Part shown: piece by piece, positions 24,826-33,304 of the stretch
Layout of the letters: the number at the start of each line of letters is the position of its first letter
Numbering within the stretch: the first letter of the stretch is position 1
Origin: JACKCP01 sp034007295
GTDB lineage: Bacteria > Desulfobacterota > Desulfobacteria > Desulfobacterales > JACKCP01
Assembly (NCBI GenBank): GCA_034007295.1
Contig: JAVERC010000002.1
Location: forward strand, 62,001 to 126,000
DNA length: 64,000 nt
Direction: 5' to 3'
Program-made: the position numbers and the translations under genes
The notes under the pieces: model-generated
Seen by the model: only the letters and a program-made list of their open reading frames with translations
Told to the model about the DNA's origin: nothing
The model's database searches: none

Positions 24826-26774
24826 ATAGTGGTGAAGGTATAAAAGATACTTTTTTTGAAGAATCAAGATTTCTTGTTTCGGAAATGGAGTCCCTTGCTC
24901 TTGATCTAGAATCTGAACCTGAAAATAAAAGTATTGCTGAGTCTTTATTCAGAGCAGTTCATACAATAAAGGGAAGCAGCGGAATGTTTGGATTTGAAAA
25001 TGCTGCTGAGCTTGGTCATTTGCTTGAAAATATAATTACTTTAATCAGGGAAGGGCATTTAAAGTCTGATAATCGTATAACGGACTTATTTCTTGAATGT
25101 GCAGATGAGTTTAAAGTACTTTTTGAAAATAAAGATATTGAAGGCCAAAAATCTCAAAATTTAAAAGAAAAAATTTTATTTTTATCTGACTTAGCAAACA
25201 GCAATAATAAGTCTGGAGAAAAAAATAAACTCAATGAATATAGAATTTTTTTCAGGCCAATGGAAAAAATTTTTGAAATAGGACTTGATCCTTACACAAA
25301 TATTGAAGAATTGATTGAATCAGGTGAGTGTGCAATTGAATGCGATACAGCAAATGTTCCTGACCTTTTTGAAATTAATCCTGAAAAGTGCTATCTTTCA
25401 TTTGACATAAAAATTAAAACAAAGCTTTCTGTAAAAGAAATAAAAGATATTTTTCTTTTTGTTGAAGATGACAGCGAAATAATAATTGAAGAAATCCTTC
25501 CTGAGCTGCCTGAAAAAACAGAAGATATTTCTGATAAACTCAAAAAATACATAGGCAAAAAAGACAGCAGCATAGTTATCTCCACCAAAAAACTAGATGA
25601 CATGGTAAATCTTGTAGGCGAACTTGTAATGAATCAGTCAAGACTTTACAGGGAAATGCTTTTACGTCCAAATGACCCGCTTAAGGTGCTTGCCGAATCA
25701 ATGGATGAATGTGTCCATGAGTTAAGATCTTCAGTTCTTGACTTGAGAATGACTCCAATTGGAACAAAATTCAGTCATTTCAGAAGACTTGTAAGGGATT
25801 TGTCAGCATCATTGAATAAAAAAGTGGAACTTTATACTTATGGTGAAGATACTGAACTTGATAAAAGCATAATAGAAAAAATCTGGGATCCCTTTGTTCA
25901 TCTGATAAGAAACAGTATAGACCATGGAATAGAAAGCCCTGAAGACAGAATAAAAAAGGGCAAGTCAGAAACAGGAAGAATAGTGATTTCAGCAAGAACA
26001 AAAGAATCAAAAGTTGAAATTTCAATATCAGATGACGGAAAAGGACTAGACGAAGATTTTATATTAAATGAAGCAGTAAAAAGGGGTTTTGCTGAAAAGA
26101 CACAAAATATTTCCAAAAAAAATATACTTGATTTTATTTTTATTCCTGGATTTTCAACTGCTGAAAAAGTCAGCGGTATTTCAGGAAGAGGAATAGGCAT
26201 GGATGCAGTAAAAAAGAAAATAGAAGAAGTCAATGGTGAAATAAGAGTTGATTCTTTAAAAGGCTGCGGTACCACAATTACTATACTTCTTCCTTTAACC
26301 CTTGCAATAGTAGATGTATTAATGTTTGAAACAGGGAATATGTGTTTTGCTGTTCCTTTATCCCATATTGAAGAATGCTTTGATTTTTCTAGATTTAGAA
26401 TAGAAGGGAAAAGAAAAAGAAATCTTTTAAAACTTAGGGATGAATTTATTCCATATTTTAAAATTTCAGATATTTATGATCTTCAAGAAAATACAGATGA
26501 AAATTTATGGCAGGTGATTTTGGTTAACCATGGAAGCAGAAAGGCTGGTTTTGTGGTTGAACGGCTTTTAAGGGCTCAGCAGGCTGTTATAAAATCAATC
26601 AGAAACTGGTATGGAAGAGATGATGGGATTACAGGTGCTGCTGTGCTTTATGATGGAAGTCTTGCCTATGTGATTGATGTAGTAAGGCTTTTAAGTATTT
26701 TTACTGGAAATAAAGATATTGAATTGGTTTCAGGTGCAATTGTCGAAAATTCTCTTAAGATTGGGCAGGCTTGA
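24822..26774 (+). CDS. cheA: Chemotaxis histidine kinase CheA
   Basis: 650 residues starting at GTG 24822 inside the cheY stop. P1 Hpt domain with the phospho-His in AVHTIKGSSGMFGF (His47). Then a variable P2-like region, P3 dimerisation helices (about 255-320), P4 kinase with NSIDHGIESPEDR, SDDGKGLD and GISGRGIGMDAV, and a C-terminal CheW-like P5 domain. All catalytic motifs are present. It receives input from the MCP and CheW encoded downstream. Confidence 0.96.
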   Translation: MNSGEGIKDTFFEESRFLVSEMESLALDLESEPENKSIAESLFRAVHTIKGSSGMFGFENAAELGHLLENIITLIREGHLKSDNRITDLFLECADEFKVLFENKDIEGQKSQNLKEKILFLSDLANSNNKSGEKNKLNEYRIFFRPMEKIFEIGLDPYTNIEELIESGECAIECDTANVPDLFEINPEKCYLSFDIKIKTKLSVKEIKDIFLFVEDDSEIIIEEILPELPEKTEDISDKLKKYIGKKDSSIVISTKKLDDMVNLVGELVMNQSRLYREMLLRPNDPLKVLAESMDECVHELRSSVLDLRMTPIGTKFSHFRRLVRDLSASLNKKVELYTYGEDTELDKSIIEKIWDPFVHLIRNSIDHGIESPEDRIKKGKSETGRIVISARTKESKVEISISDDGKGLDEDFILNEAVKRGFAEKTQNISKKNILDFIFIPGFSTAEKVSGISGRGIGMDAVKKKIEEVNGEIRVDSLKGCGTTITILLPLTLAIVDVLMFETGNMCFAVPLSHIEECFDFSRFRIEGKRKRNLLKLRDEFIPYFKISDIYDLQENTDENLWQVILVNHGSRKAGFVVERLLRAQQAVIKSIRNWYGRDDGITGAAVLYDGSLAYVIDVVRLLSIFTGNKDIELVSGAIVENSLKIGQA

Positions 26775-26792
26775 ATTGTTAGGTGCTAAAAC

Positions 26793-26929
26793 TATTGATT
26801 GGGCAAAACAAAGATTTTGTTTAAGTTATATATGACAATTAAACCTTTGTAAAATTTAAATATTTTGAGGATTAAATTTTGAATCTGACGCAGAAATGGG
26901 CAAAAAAGGCCGTTTTTGTTCAGCAACTA
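26793..26929 (+). mobile_element. Hairpin MITE (137 bp), partly diverged
   Basis: TATTGATTGGGCAAAAC at one end, intact GGATTAAATTTTGAATCTGA and AAGGCCGTTTTTGTTCAGCAACTA at the other. Sits between cheA and the MCP gene. Confidence 0.8.
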
Positions 26930-26991
26930 GGTATTTTTGATCTGCAGCTTAGCTTAACTTGGTTAACCCGTCAAATTTGGAGATTTATGAT

Positions 26992-28791
26992 ATGTTAGGC
27001 TGGAAAAATGTTAAGATTTTATCTAAAACTTATATAGTTTTTTTTGTTTTTTCTGTTTTGTTTATTGGTTTTATCAGCTGGTGTATTTGGAATTTAAATC
27101 AAATTGTTTTAGTTGATAAAAAAAATATTTATGTGACAAATTTGATTACACGGCTTGATAATAATGAAGTTTTTCTTGTTGAACTTATAAAAGATCAGTC
27201 TGAATATCTCAATGATCAGGCTGATTTTACAGAATCTCCTTTTGATACAAATGAAATAAGACTTAGAGAAGTTTTTTCAGAAGAGCTCAAAAGATCAATC
27301 CTTGAACTAATACCTTTTCAAAAACTCGCAGTAAAAGAGCTTGATGACAAGTATAATATACTTATTAATGATCTTGAAAGAGTCAGTTTAAATTCTGTTG
27401 ATGGAAGATATTTTGATAATAAGATTGATTTTTTTAATTTTTTTAATTTAAGAGTTCTTTCAGATTTGGAATCTATTTTAAAAGCTCAGTCTTTATTAAA
27501 AAAATATATTAAGGAAGAAGTTATTTTGTCAGATAAAATGGTTGAAACTGTAAATTCTTTAAAATTTAAAACAATTTCAGCTGGAATGGTTTTTCTTTGC
27601 ATTGCTTTATTTACAATTATTTTTTTTGTTGGAATATTAAGAAAAAAAATGGAGATATTAATATCTGCATCAAATGAGTTTTCTATGGGTAAATTTGACA
27701 AAAAAATTGAGTTTACCAGCATGGATGAATTAGGACTTCTAGCAAACGCTTTAAATTCTATTTGTGAAAATTTTAAATATATTTCAGGAACTGCAGAAAG
27801 AATCTCAAATGGTGATTTAAGATATGAATTTCTTAATGAAGATGAAAATGACCCTGTTAAGCAAGCTCTTAAAATTATGTATGAGAAACTCCATGAAATA
27901 ATTCTAAAGGCAAGAATGATTTCATGTCAGGTTAAAACAGGCAGTACAAGTCTTTATTCAATAGCCGATGAAATATCTACTGGAGCAGCTCAGCAGGCAG
28001 CTGCAGCAGAAGAAAGCAGTTCATCTATGGAACAAATGTCTGCTACTCTAAAGCAAAATGCGGTCAATGCAGAAGAAACAGTAAAAATAGCAAATGATAT
28101 GGTTGAAGCTTCTGAAGACAGCGGAAAATTTGTAGAACAGACTGTTATAGATATGAAAAATATTGCTGAAAAAATTGAAGTAGTTGAAGATATAGCTAGG
28201 CAGACAAATCTTCTTGCACTCAATGCAGCAATTGAGGCGGCAAGGGCAGGAGAATACGGAAAGGGATTTGCTGTTGTTGCAAAAGAAGTTAAAAATCTTG
28301 CTGAAAAAAGCCACAAGGCGGCTCTTGAGATTGCTGAAGTTGCAAATGACAGTGTTGAAAGAGCTGATAGAACAAATAGTGTTACAATGGATGCACTAAA
28401 TAAAATTAAAAGAACAGCTGAGCTTGTTGAGGAAATTTCAATTACAACAGCAGAGCAAAGTGATGCTGTAAACCATACTGCTGAAGCAATTACACATTTA
28501 GATCAAATTATTCAAAAAAATGCAGAAGTATCTGAAGAAATGGCTTTCTATGCAAAAGAACTTTCAGAATACTCAGTAAAATTAGGTGAGGTTGTAGATT
28601 TTTTTATTATAAACAATGAAGGCAAGCTATGTCCAAATTGTTTTGAAAGTAAAGAAGCTGAGTATCAAAATCCTTTTGAAAAAGATATTGAAAGTACAAA
28701 CGATGCTCATTTTGACAAAAATACAAGTAATCATGTCAAAACGGTTTACAAAGGGAATGATTTTTTAGACGATGATTTTATTAAATTTTAG
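26992..28791 (+). CDS. Methyl-accepting chemotaxis protein
   Basis: 599 residues from the ATG that has GGAG 9 bases upstream. Helix 1 at about 14-36 (VFFVFSVLFIGFISW), a periplasmic four-helix-type sensor region of about 150 residues, helix 2 at about 190-212, HAMP, then the signalling domain with ARQTNLLALNAAIEAARAGE at the hairpin tip. The tail is unusual: about 60 residues after the methylation helices with a CPNC motif and a very acidic and amide-rich sequence ending DDDFIKF. A pentapeptide tether for CheR is not evident. Confidence 0.92.
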   Translation: MLGWKNVKILSKTYIVFFVFSVLFIGFISWCIWNLNQIVLVDKKNIYVTNLITRLDNNEVFLVELIKDQSEYLNDQADFTESPFDTNEIRLREVFSEELKRSILELIPFQKLAVKELDDKYNILINDLERVSLNSVDGRYFDNKIDFFNFFNLRVLSDLESILKAQSLLKKYIKEEVILSDKMVETVNSLKFKTISAGMVFLCIALFTIIFFVGILRKKMEILISASNEFSMGKFDKKIEFTSMDELGLLANALNSICENFKYISGTAERISNGDLRYEFLNEDENDPVKQALKIMYEKLHEIILKARMISCQVKTGSTSLYSIADEISTGAAQQAAAAEESSSSMEQMSATLKQNAVNAEETVKIANDMVEASEDSGKFVEQTVIDMKNIAEKIEVVEDIARQTNLLALNAAIEAARAGEYGKGFAVVAKEVKNLAEKSHKAALEIAEVANDSVERADRTNSVTMDALNKIKRTAELVEEISITTAEQSDAVNHTAEAITHLDQIIQKNAEVSEEMAFYAKELSEYSVKLGEVVDFFIINNEGKLCPNCFESKEAEYQNPFEKDIESTNDAHFDKNTSNHVKTVYKGNDFLDDDFIKF

Positions 28792-28803
28792 AAGGCTTTT
28801 TTT

Positions 28804-29265
28804 ATGGGTAAAACACAATCTAAAGAGTATTTGATATTTCAGCTTATGGATGAAAAATTTGCTGTTTTGTCAGAAAAGACCCTTGAAATTGTCCAGTCAA
28901 AAAGAATAACAAAGTTGCCTAAAATGCCTGATTTTTTTTTGGGTATTATGAATTTGAGGGGGAATCTTTTCCCAGCTGTTGACTTAAGGCTGATTTTTAA
29001 TATGCCCTATCAGGAAGATACCAAAGAAACTGTTTTTATTGTTGTATCTGTAAATAAAGATGAGCCCTCATATGAAGCAGCATTTAGAGTTGATAAAGTA
29101 TGTGAAGTTGAAACTATTTCAAATTTAAAAATAATGCCCTATCCTGAATCTGGTTCTCTTATCCCTGAAAAATATCTTTTTGGATCTTTTCATTATAAAG
29201 ATCAGGTCGTTCTTATTCTTTCTCCTGATGTGCTTTTTTCAAGGCAGGAGCTCGGGCTTGCTTAA
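28804..29265 (+). CDS. cheW: Chemotaxis adaptor CheW
   Basis: 153 residues, a single CheW domain (EYLIFQLMDEKFAV; TKLPKMPDFFLGIMNLRGNLFPAVDLR). It links MCPs with CheA in the signalling array. 12 bases after the MCP gene and cotranscribed with it. A hairpin repeat follows. Confidence 0.93.
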   Translation: MGKTQSKEYLIFQLMDEKFAVLSEKTLEIVQSKRITKLPKMPDFFLGIMNLRGNLFPAVDLRLIFNMPYQEDTKETVFIVVSVNKDEPSYEAAFRVDKVCEVETISNLKIMPYPESGSLIPEKYLFGSFHYKDQVVLILSPDVLFSRQELGLA

Positions 29266-29285
29266 AAATATGTAAGAACAGTATT

Positions 29286-29431
29286 TAGTAATTGGCCGAA
29301 AATGGGGATTTTTTGTTCATTCCAATGAAGATGAAAAATTTAACCTTTAGGATACATGGAGTATTTTGAGAATTAAATTTTGAATCTGACGTCGAAATGG
29401 GGAAAAAAGACCGTTTTTAGTTCAGCAACTA
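29286..29431 (+). mobile_element. Hairpin MITE, full length (146 bp)
   Basis: TAGTAATTGGCCGAAAATGGGG to TTAGTTCAGCAACTA; centre intact; TA at both edges. Separates cheW from the second cheY. Confidence 0.88.
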
Positions 29432-29474
29432 TATTAGAAATTTTTTTTGAATAATAAAAAATTGGATTTAAACC

Positions 29475-29858
29475 ATGAACTCATCCATGAAAAAAATTTT
29501 GTTTGCTGATGATTCTCCTTCGATGAGGCTTTTTGCTTCTCTTAGTCTTTCAGATGAATTTGAAATTGATACTGCCTGTGATGGAGAAGATGCTTTAAAA
29601 TATTTGAAAACAAAAGATTATGATCTTTTTCTTGTTGATGTATATATGCCTAAAATTGACGGCATAAGTCTTGTAAAAAAAATAAGAGAATTTGAAAATT
29701 CAAGGTTTAAACCCATAATAATTATAAGCACAGAAGCAGATGAAAGTTTATTTTCAAAGGGACGGGATGCAGGTGCAACAGGCTGGATTGTAAAGCCCTT
29801 TGACAAAGATTACCTTTTAAAAGCTGTTAAGCATATTCTTTTTGGTAAAGGCAGATGA
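29475..29858 (+). CDS. cheY: CheY-like response regulator (second)
   Basis: 127 residues with all receiver residues: FADDSPS, phospho-Asp in FLVDVYMPKIDG (about 57), Ser/Thr in IISTEAD and Lys in IVKPF. About as close to CheY as the one at 24445, and they are clearly paralogues (both have the AGATGW...KPF ending). The following kinase-like gene starts 4 bases after its stop. Confidence 0.9.
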   Translation: MNSSMKKILFADDSPSMRLFASLSLSDEFEIDTACDGEDALKYLKTKDYDLFLVDVYMPKIDGISLVKKIREFENSRFKPIIIISTEADESLFSKGRDAGATGWIVKPFDKDYLLKAVKHILFGKGR

Positions 29859-29862
29859 ACTG

Positions 29863-30720
29863 ATGAAAAATATTTTAACCGATGATTTTTTGATTGATGA
29901 AATAAAAAACAGATTTACTGAAAAAAATAATCAAATTTTACAATTAAGTTTTGAGCTTGATGAACTGAGGAAAAAATTATTTGATTCTGAGCATTTAAAG
30001 ACAAAGTTTTTGTCTATTATTAGAAATGAACTTAAAAACCCTGTTTCTGCAATTTCTGGCCTTTCAAAACTTGTTGTGCAAAAAGATTTTGATTCTGTAG
30101 AAGATATAAAAAAGATAATGGACACAATTAGGCTTGAAGCTGTCAAATTTGCTTTGCAGCTTGATAATGTCTTAATAGCCTCATCCTATGAAGGAGGCGA
30201 TAATAATTTGTTTTTATCAGGCTTTGATCTTTGTGAGCTGATTTATGAAGTGAAAAGATCTTTTGAAGATGAGATAAAATCAAGACAAAAAATAGTTGAA
30301 ACACAAATGGATCATGAAATTAAAATATATGCAGACAGGGAAAAATTAAAACTTGTTTTCAAAAATTTTTTGGATAATGCATTAAAGTTCTCTGAAAAAA
30401 ATATAAAAATTATTGTATTAAAGCGAAAAAATAGTGCAGTGGTTTCTTTTTATAATGACGGGTATGAAATTGAAGAAAAAAATCATCATAGAATTTTTGA
30501 AAGATTTTCACCTCTTGATTCAGGTCTTTCGAGAAAATATAGCGGTGTAGGGCTTGGTTTGTGTGTGTGTGGTGCAATAATTGAAAGCCATGGCGGAAAA
30601 ACAGATTTTTCTTCAGGACAAGGCAGTGGTACTCTTTTTGAAATAGAACTTCCTTTGGATGATAAAAGTCAGGGGGAAGCTGATGATATTGAATCCGGCG
30701 AAGGATTTATAATACTTTGA
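29863..30720 (+). CDS. Degenerate sensor histidine kinase lacking the phospho-His
   Basis: About 285 residues from ATG 29863 (an in-frame TTG at 29842 overlaps cheY). A coiled-coil start (LSFELDELRKKLF), then the H-box region FLSIIRNELKNP, where Asn55 stands in place of the phosphorylated His. The N-box is kept (FKNFLDNALKF, Asn172) and the G2 box GVGLGL is kept. In the G1 box the ATP-binding Asp is Asn198 (YNDGYEI) and the second Gly is Glu. No membrane segment. Probably a pseudokinase or regulator. Its stop overlaps the cheD start. Confidence 0.8.
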   Translation: MKNILTDDFLIDEIKNRFTEKNNQILQLSFELDELRKKLFDSEHLKTKFLSIIRNELKNPVSAISGLSKLVVQKDFDSVEDIKKIMDTIRLEAVKFALQLDNVLIASSYEGGDNNLFLSGFDLCELIYEVKRSFEDEIKSRQKIVETQMDHEIKIYADREKLKLVFKNFLDNALKFSEKNIKIIVLKRKNSAVVSFYNDGYEIEEKNHHRIFERFSPLDSGLSRKYSGVGLGLCVCGAIIESHGGKTDFSSGQGSGTLFEIELPLDDKSQGEADDIESGEGFIIL

Positions 30721-31172
30721 CTGATAGAATAAGAATTTATTTAAAAACCGGAGGAATAGTTTTTTCCAAGGAAGCCTCTGAGATCAAAACAATACTTGGC
30801 TCCTGTGTAAGTGTGTGTCTATGGGATTTTAAATATAAGGCAGGCGGAATGAATCATTTTATTTTCCCAACGTGGACAGGCAGGGGGCTTGCAACTCCCA
30901 AATATGGCAATGTTGCAATGGAATTTCTTTATGAAAAAATGATTTCAAACGGATCAAAGCCAGAAGACTTAATTGCAAAAGTTTTTGGGGGTGGGAAAAT
31001 TTTTGCATCACTTGATATATCACTAAATCCTGGCCGTCAAAATATTTTAAGTGCCAAAAAATTTCTGGAAAAGGTCAATATCCCGGTTATAGCAGAAGAT
31101 ACAGGTGGAACAAGAGGACGTACTGTTATTTTTCATACAGACACAGGAGATGTATTTGTTAAAAAAAATTGA
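30717..31172 (+). CDS. cheD: Chemoreceptor glutamine deamidase CheD
   Basis: 151 residues. It converts receptor glutamines to glutamates. The catalytic Cys30 in TILGSCVSVCLWD and His47 in GGMNHFIFP are present, with a Thr in GRTVIFHT. It starts at TTG 30717, overlapping the kinase stop (TTGA), a translationally coupled and weak start. No CheC, CheB or CheR is adjacent. It closes the chemosensory region. Confidence 0.92.
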   Translation: MTDRIRIYLKTGGIVFSKEASEIKTILGSCVSVCLWDFKYKAGGMNHFIFPTWTGRGLATPKYGNVAMEFLYEKMISNGSKPEDLIAKVFGGGKIFASLDISLNPGRQNILSAKKFLEKVNIPVIAEDTGGTRGRTVIFHTDTGDVFVKKN

Positions 31173-31235
31173 CTCGTATAATGTATTTGATTAAATACTC
31201 TTTTTATCCTGATTAAATTATTAAACGGAGTACTT

Positions 31236-32324
31236 ATGAATATTGACCCACCTGAGTATATAAAAAAAATCAAACCCTATAAGGCAGGAAAACCAATTGA
31301 AGAGCTTGAAAGGGAGTACGGTATAAAAAATGCTGTAAAGCTTGCATCAAATGAAAACCCTTTGGGACCGTCTCCAAAGGCAATGGAGGCTGTTAAAAAC
31401 TTCTGCACCAGTCTTCATAGATACCCTGACAGCTCAGGATATGAGCTTATAAACAAAATTTCTTTAAAATTTAATTTACCAGTAAAAAGCATTGTTCTTG
31501 GAAACGGCTCTGATGACATAATCGCACTTTTATGCAAGGCATTTGTAAATGAGAAAAAAAATGTCATTATGCCGGATCCTGGATTTTTAATGTATGAAAT
31601 TTCTACAAGGTCAGAAGGAGGAACTCCTGTAAAGGTGCCCTTAAAAAATCTCTGCCTTGATCTTGATAAAATGGCAGAGCTTTGCAATTTTGATACATCA
31701 ATTATTTTTATAACAAATCCAAATAATCCTACAGGAAGTTTTATTGAAAAAGAAAAACTTGAAGAATTTTTAAAAAAGATTCCTTCAAACGTAATTGTAG
31801 CCTCAGATGAAGCATATATGGAGTTTTCTGAGTCCTGTTACTGCTCATGGGAGCTGATGGAAAAGTATGAAAACCTTGTTTCCATGAGAACTTTTTCAAA
31901 GGCTTACGGCCTTGCTGGTTTAAGGATCGGATACGGAGTTATGAATCCTTTTATTTCAGAAATACTTAATAGAATAAGGCAGCCGTTTAATACAAGCCTT
32001 ATTGCCCAGAAAGCAGCTCTTAGTGCACTGGATGATGAATCTTTCCTTGAAAAAACAAGAACTCTTATTTTTAAAGAAAGAAAAAAACTTTTTGAAGAAC
32101 TTGAAAAACTTGGAGTTACTCCATTTAAAAGTGATGCAAATTTTATTCTTGCTGATGTTAAAAGGCAGGCAGATGATGTTTATGAAAAGCTTTTAAGAAA
32201 AGGGATCATTGCAAGGTCAATGAGTTCATATGGATATCCGCAGTTTTTAAGGATTACAATTGGTCTTGAAAATGAAAATGATCTTTTTATCAAATATCTT
32301 AAAGAGGTTTTAGATAAAGATTGA
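31236..32324 (+). CDS. hisC: Histidinol-phosphate aminotransferase
   Basis: 362 residues. Class I/II PLP enzyme with ASNENPLGPSP near the N-terminus, LGNGSDDII, NPNNPTG (about 164-170), and the PLP Lys in RTFSKAYGLAGLRIGYG (about 225). It transaminates imidazole acetol phosphate with glutamate in histidine synthesis; members of this family also act on phenylalanine or tyrosine precursors. GGAG is 6 bases upstream. cmk starts inside its stop. Confidence 0.9.
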   Translation: MNIDPPEYIKKIKPYKAGKPIEELEREYGIKNAVKLASNENPLGPSPKAMEAVKNFCTSLHRYPDSSGYELINKISLKFNLPVKSIVLGNGSDDIIALLCKAFVNEKKNVIMPDPGFLMYEISTRSEGGTPVKVPLKNLCLDLDKMAELCNFDTSIIFITNPNNPTGSFIEKEKLEEFLKKIPSNVIVASDEAYMEFSESCYCSWELMEKYENLVSMRTFSKAYGLAGLRIGYGVMNPFISEILNRIRQPFNTSLIAQKAALSALDDESFLEKTRTLIFKERKKLFEELEKLGVTPFKSDANFILADVKRQADDVYEKLLRKGIIARSMSSYGYPQFLRITIGLENENDLFIKYLKEVLDKD

Positions 32325-32977
32325 AAAAAAATACAATAACAATAGACGGCCCTGCTGCTGCTGGTAAAACAACAGTAAGCAGGCTTATTTCAAATGAGCT
32401 TGGGTTTGTGTATGTTGACACTGGTGCAATATACAGAGCTCTTGCCTTATACATGAAAAAAAAAGGGATTGATTTTCAAAATGAAAAAATAGTTGTAGAA
32501 AACTTAAATCCCAAAATAAGACCTTCTGGTGAAAAAATTTTTTTGAACAATGAAGATGTTTCAAATGAAATACGTACAGAAGACATATCAATGGGAGCTT
32601 CTATAATTTCTTCATATGGTAAAGTACGGGATTATCTTCTTGATATTCAAAGGAATGTTGGAGAAGAGTTTGACTGTGTTTTTGAAGGAAGGGATATGGG
32701 AACAAAGGTTTTTCCTATGGCTCAGATCAAATTTTATCTAGATGCGGCACTTGAAACAAGAGTAAAAAGAAGATTCAATCAGTTAATTGAAAAACGGGAA
32801 AATCCAGTATTTGAAAAAGTTTATCAAAATCTTGAAAAAAGAGATATTCAGGATATGACAAGGATTCATTCCCCTCTAAAACCTGCCATGGATGCAATTT
32901 TAATTGATTCAACATTAATGGATGCAATTTGTGTTAAGGATAAAATGATTGAAATAATAAAGCAGAAAATCAAATAG
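32321..32977 (+). CDS. cmk: Cytidylate kinase
   Basis: 218 residues. P-loop TIDGPAAAGKTTVS (about 6-19), YVDTGAIYRALAL, EGRDMGTKVFP and the RD..D..R helix (KRDIQDMTR). It phosphorylates CMP and dCMP. The TTG start overlaps the hisC TGA (TTGA), so it is coupled. cmk is commonly followed by rpsA, as here, although a decayed repeat and 327 gene-free bases separate them. Confidence 0.95.
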   Translation: MKKNTITIDGPAAAGKTTVSRLISNELGFVYVDTGAIYRALALYMKKKGIDFQNEKIVVENLNPKIRPSGEKIFLNNEDVSNEIRTEDISMGASIISSYGKVRDYLLDIQRNVGEEFDCVFEGRDMGTKVFPMAQIKFYLDAALETRVKRRFNQLIEKRENPVFEKVYQNLEKRDIQDMTRIHSPLKPAMDAILIDSTLMDAICVKDKMIEIIKQKIK

Positions 32978-32987
32978 TTTACATAAA

Positions 32988-33123
32988 TAGCGGCTGAATA
33001 AAAACGGTCTTTTTTGTCATTTTCTGCGTCATATCCAAAATTTAATTTTCAAAAACCTCTTTAGGTAATTTAAAGGCTCAATTTTTCATATTGTGTAATT
33101 AAAAATAAATTTTACCTGAATTA
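32988..33123 (-). repeat. Decayed hairpin MITE between cmk and rpsA
   Basis: TAGCGGCTGAATAAAAACGGTCTTTTTTGTC and CTGCGTCATATCCAAAATTTAATTTTC are recognisable. The second half is heavily changed and its terminus is uncertain. Confidence 0.55.
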
Positions 33124-33212
33124 GCGTTTCATATTTTTAAATTAATAAATTTCCAATGAATTTTGCTTGTTTGATGACAATTTATTGAAAACATAAAAGT
33201 ATTTGTTTTTTC

Positions 33213-33241
33213 TTGAAGTATTCACTTTGTTTTGTTAAATA
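33213..33241 (+). promoter_or_regulatory. Candidate promoter of rpsA
   Basis: TTGAAG, 17-base spacer, TAAATA. The match to consensus is moderate and is offered only because the spacing is exact and the gene is expected to be highly expressed. Confidence 0.3.
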
Positions 33242-33304
33242 GATTTGATTATGCTTTCTTTGCCAGAAGAGAGCATAAAATATATCCAGGGAGAATTGAT
33301 AATA

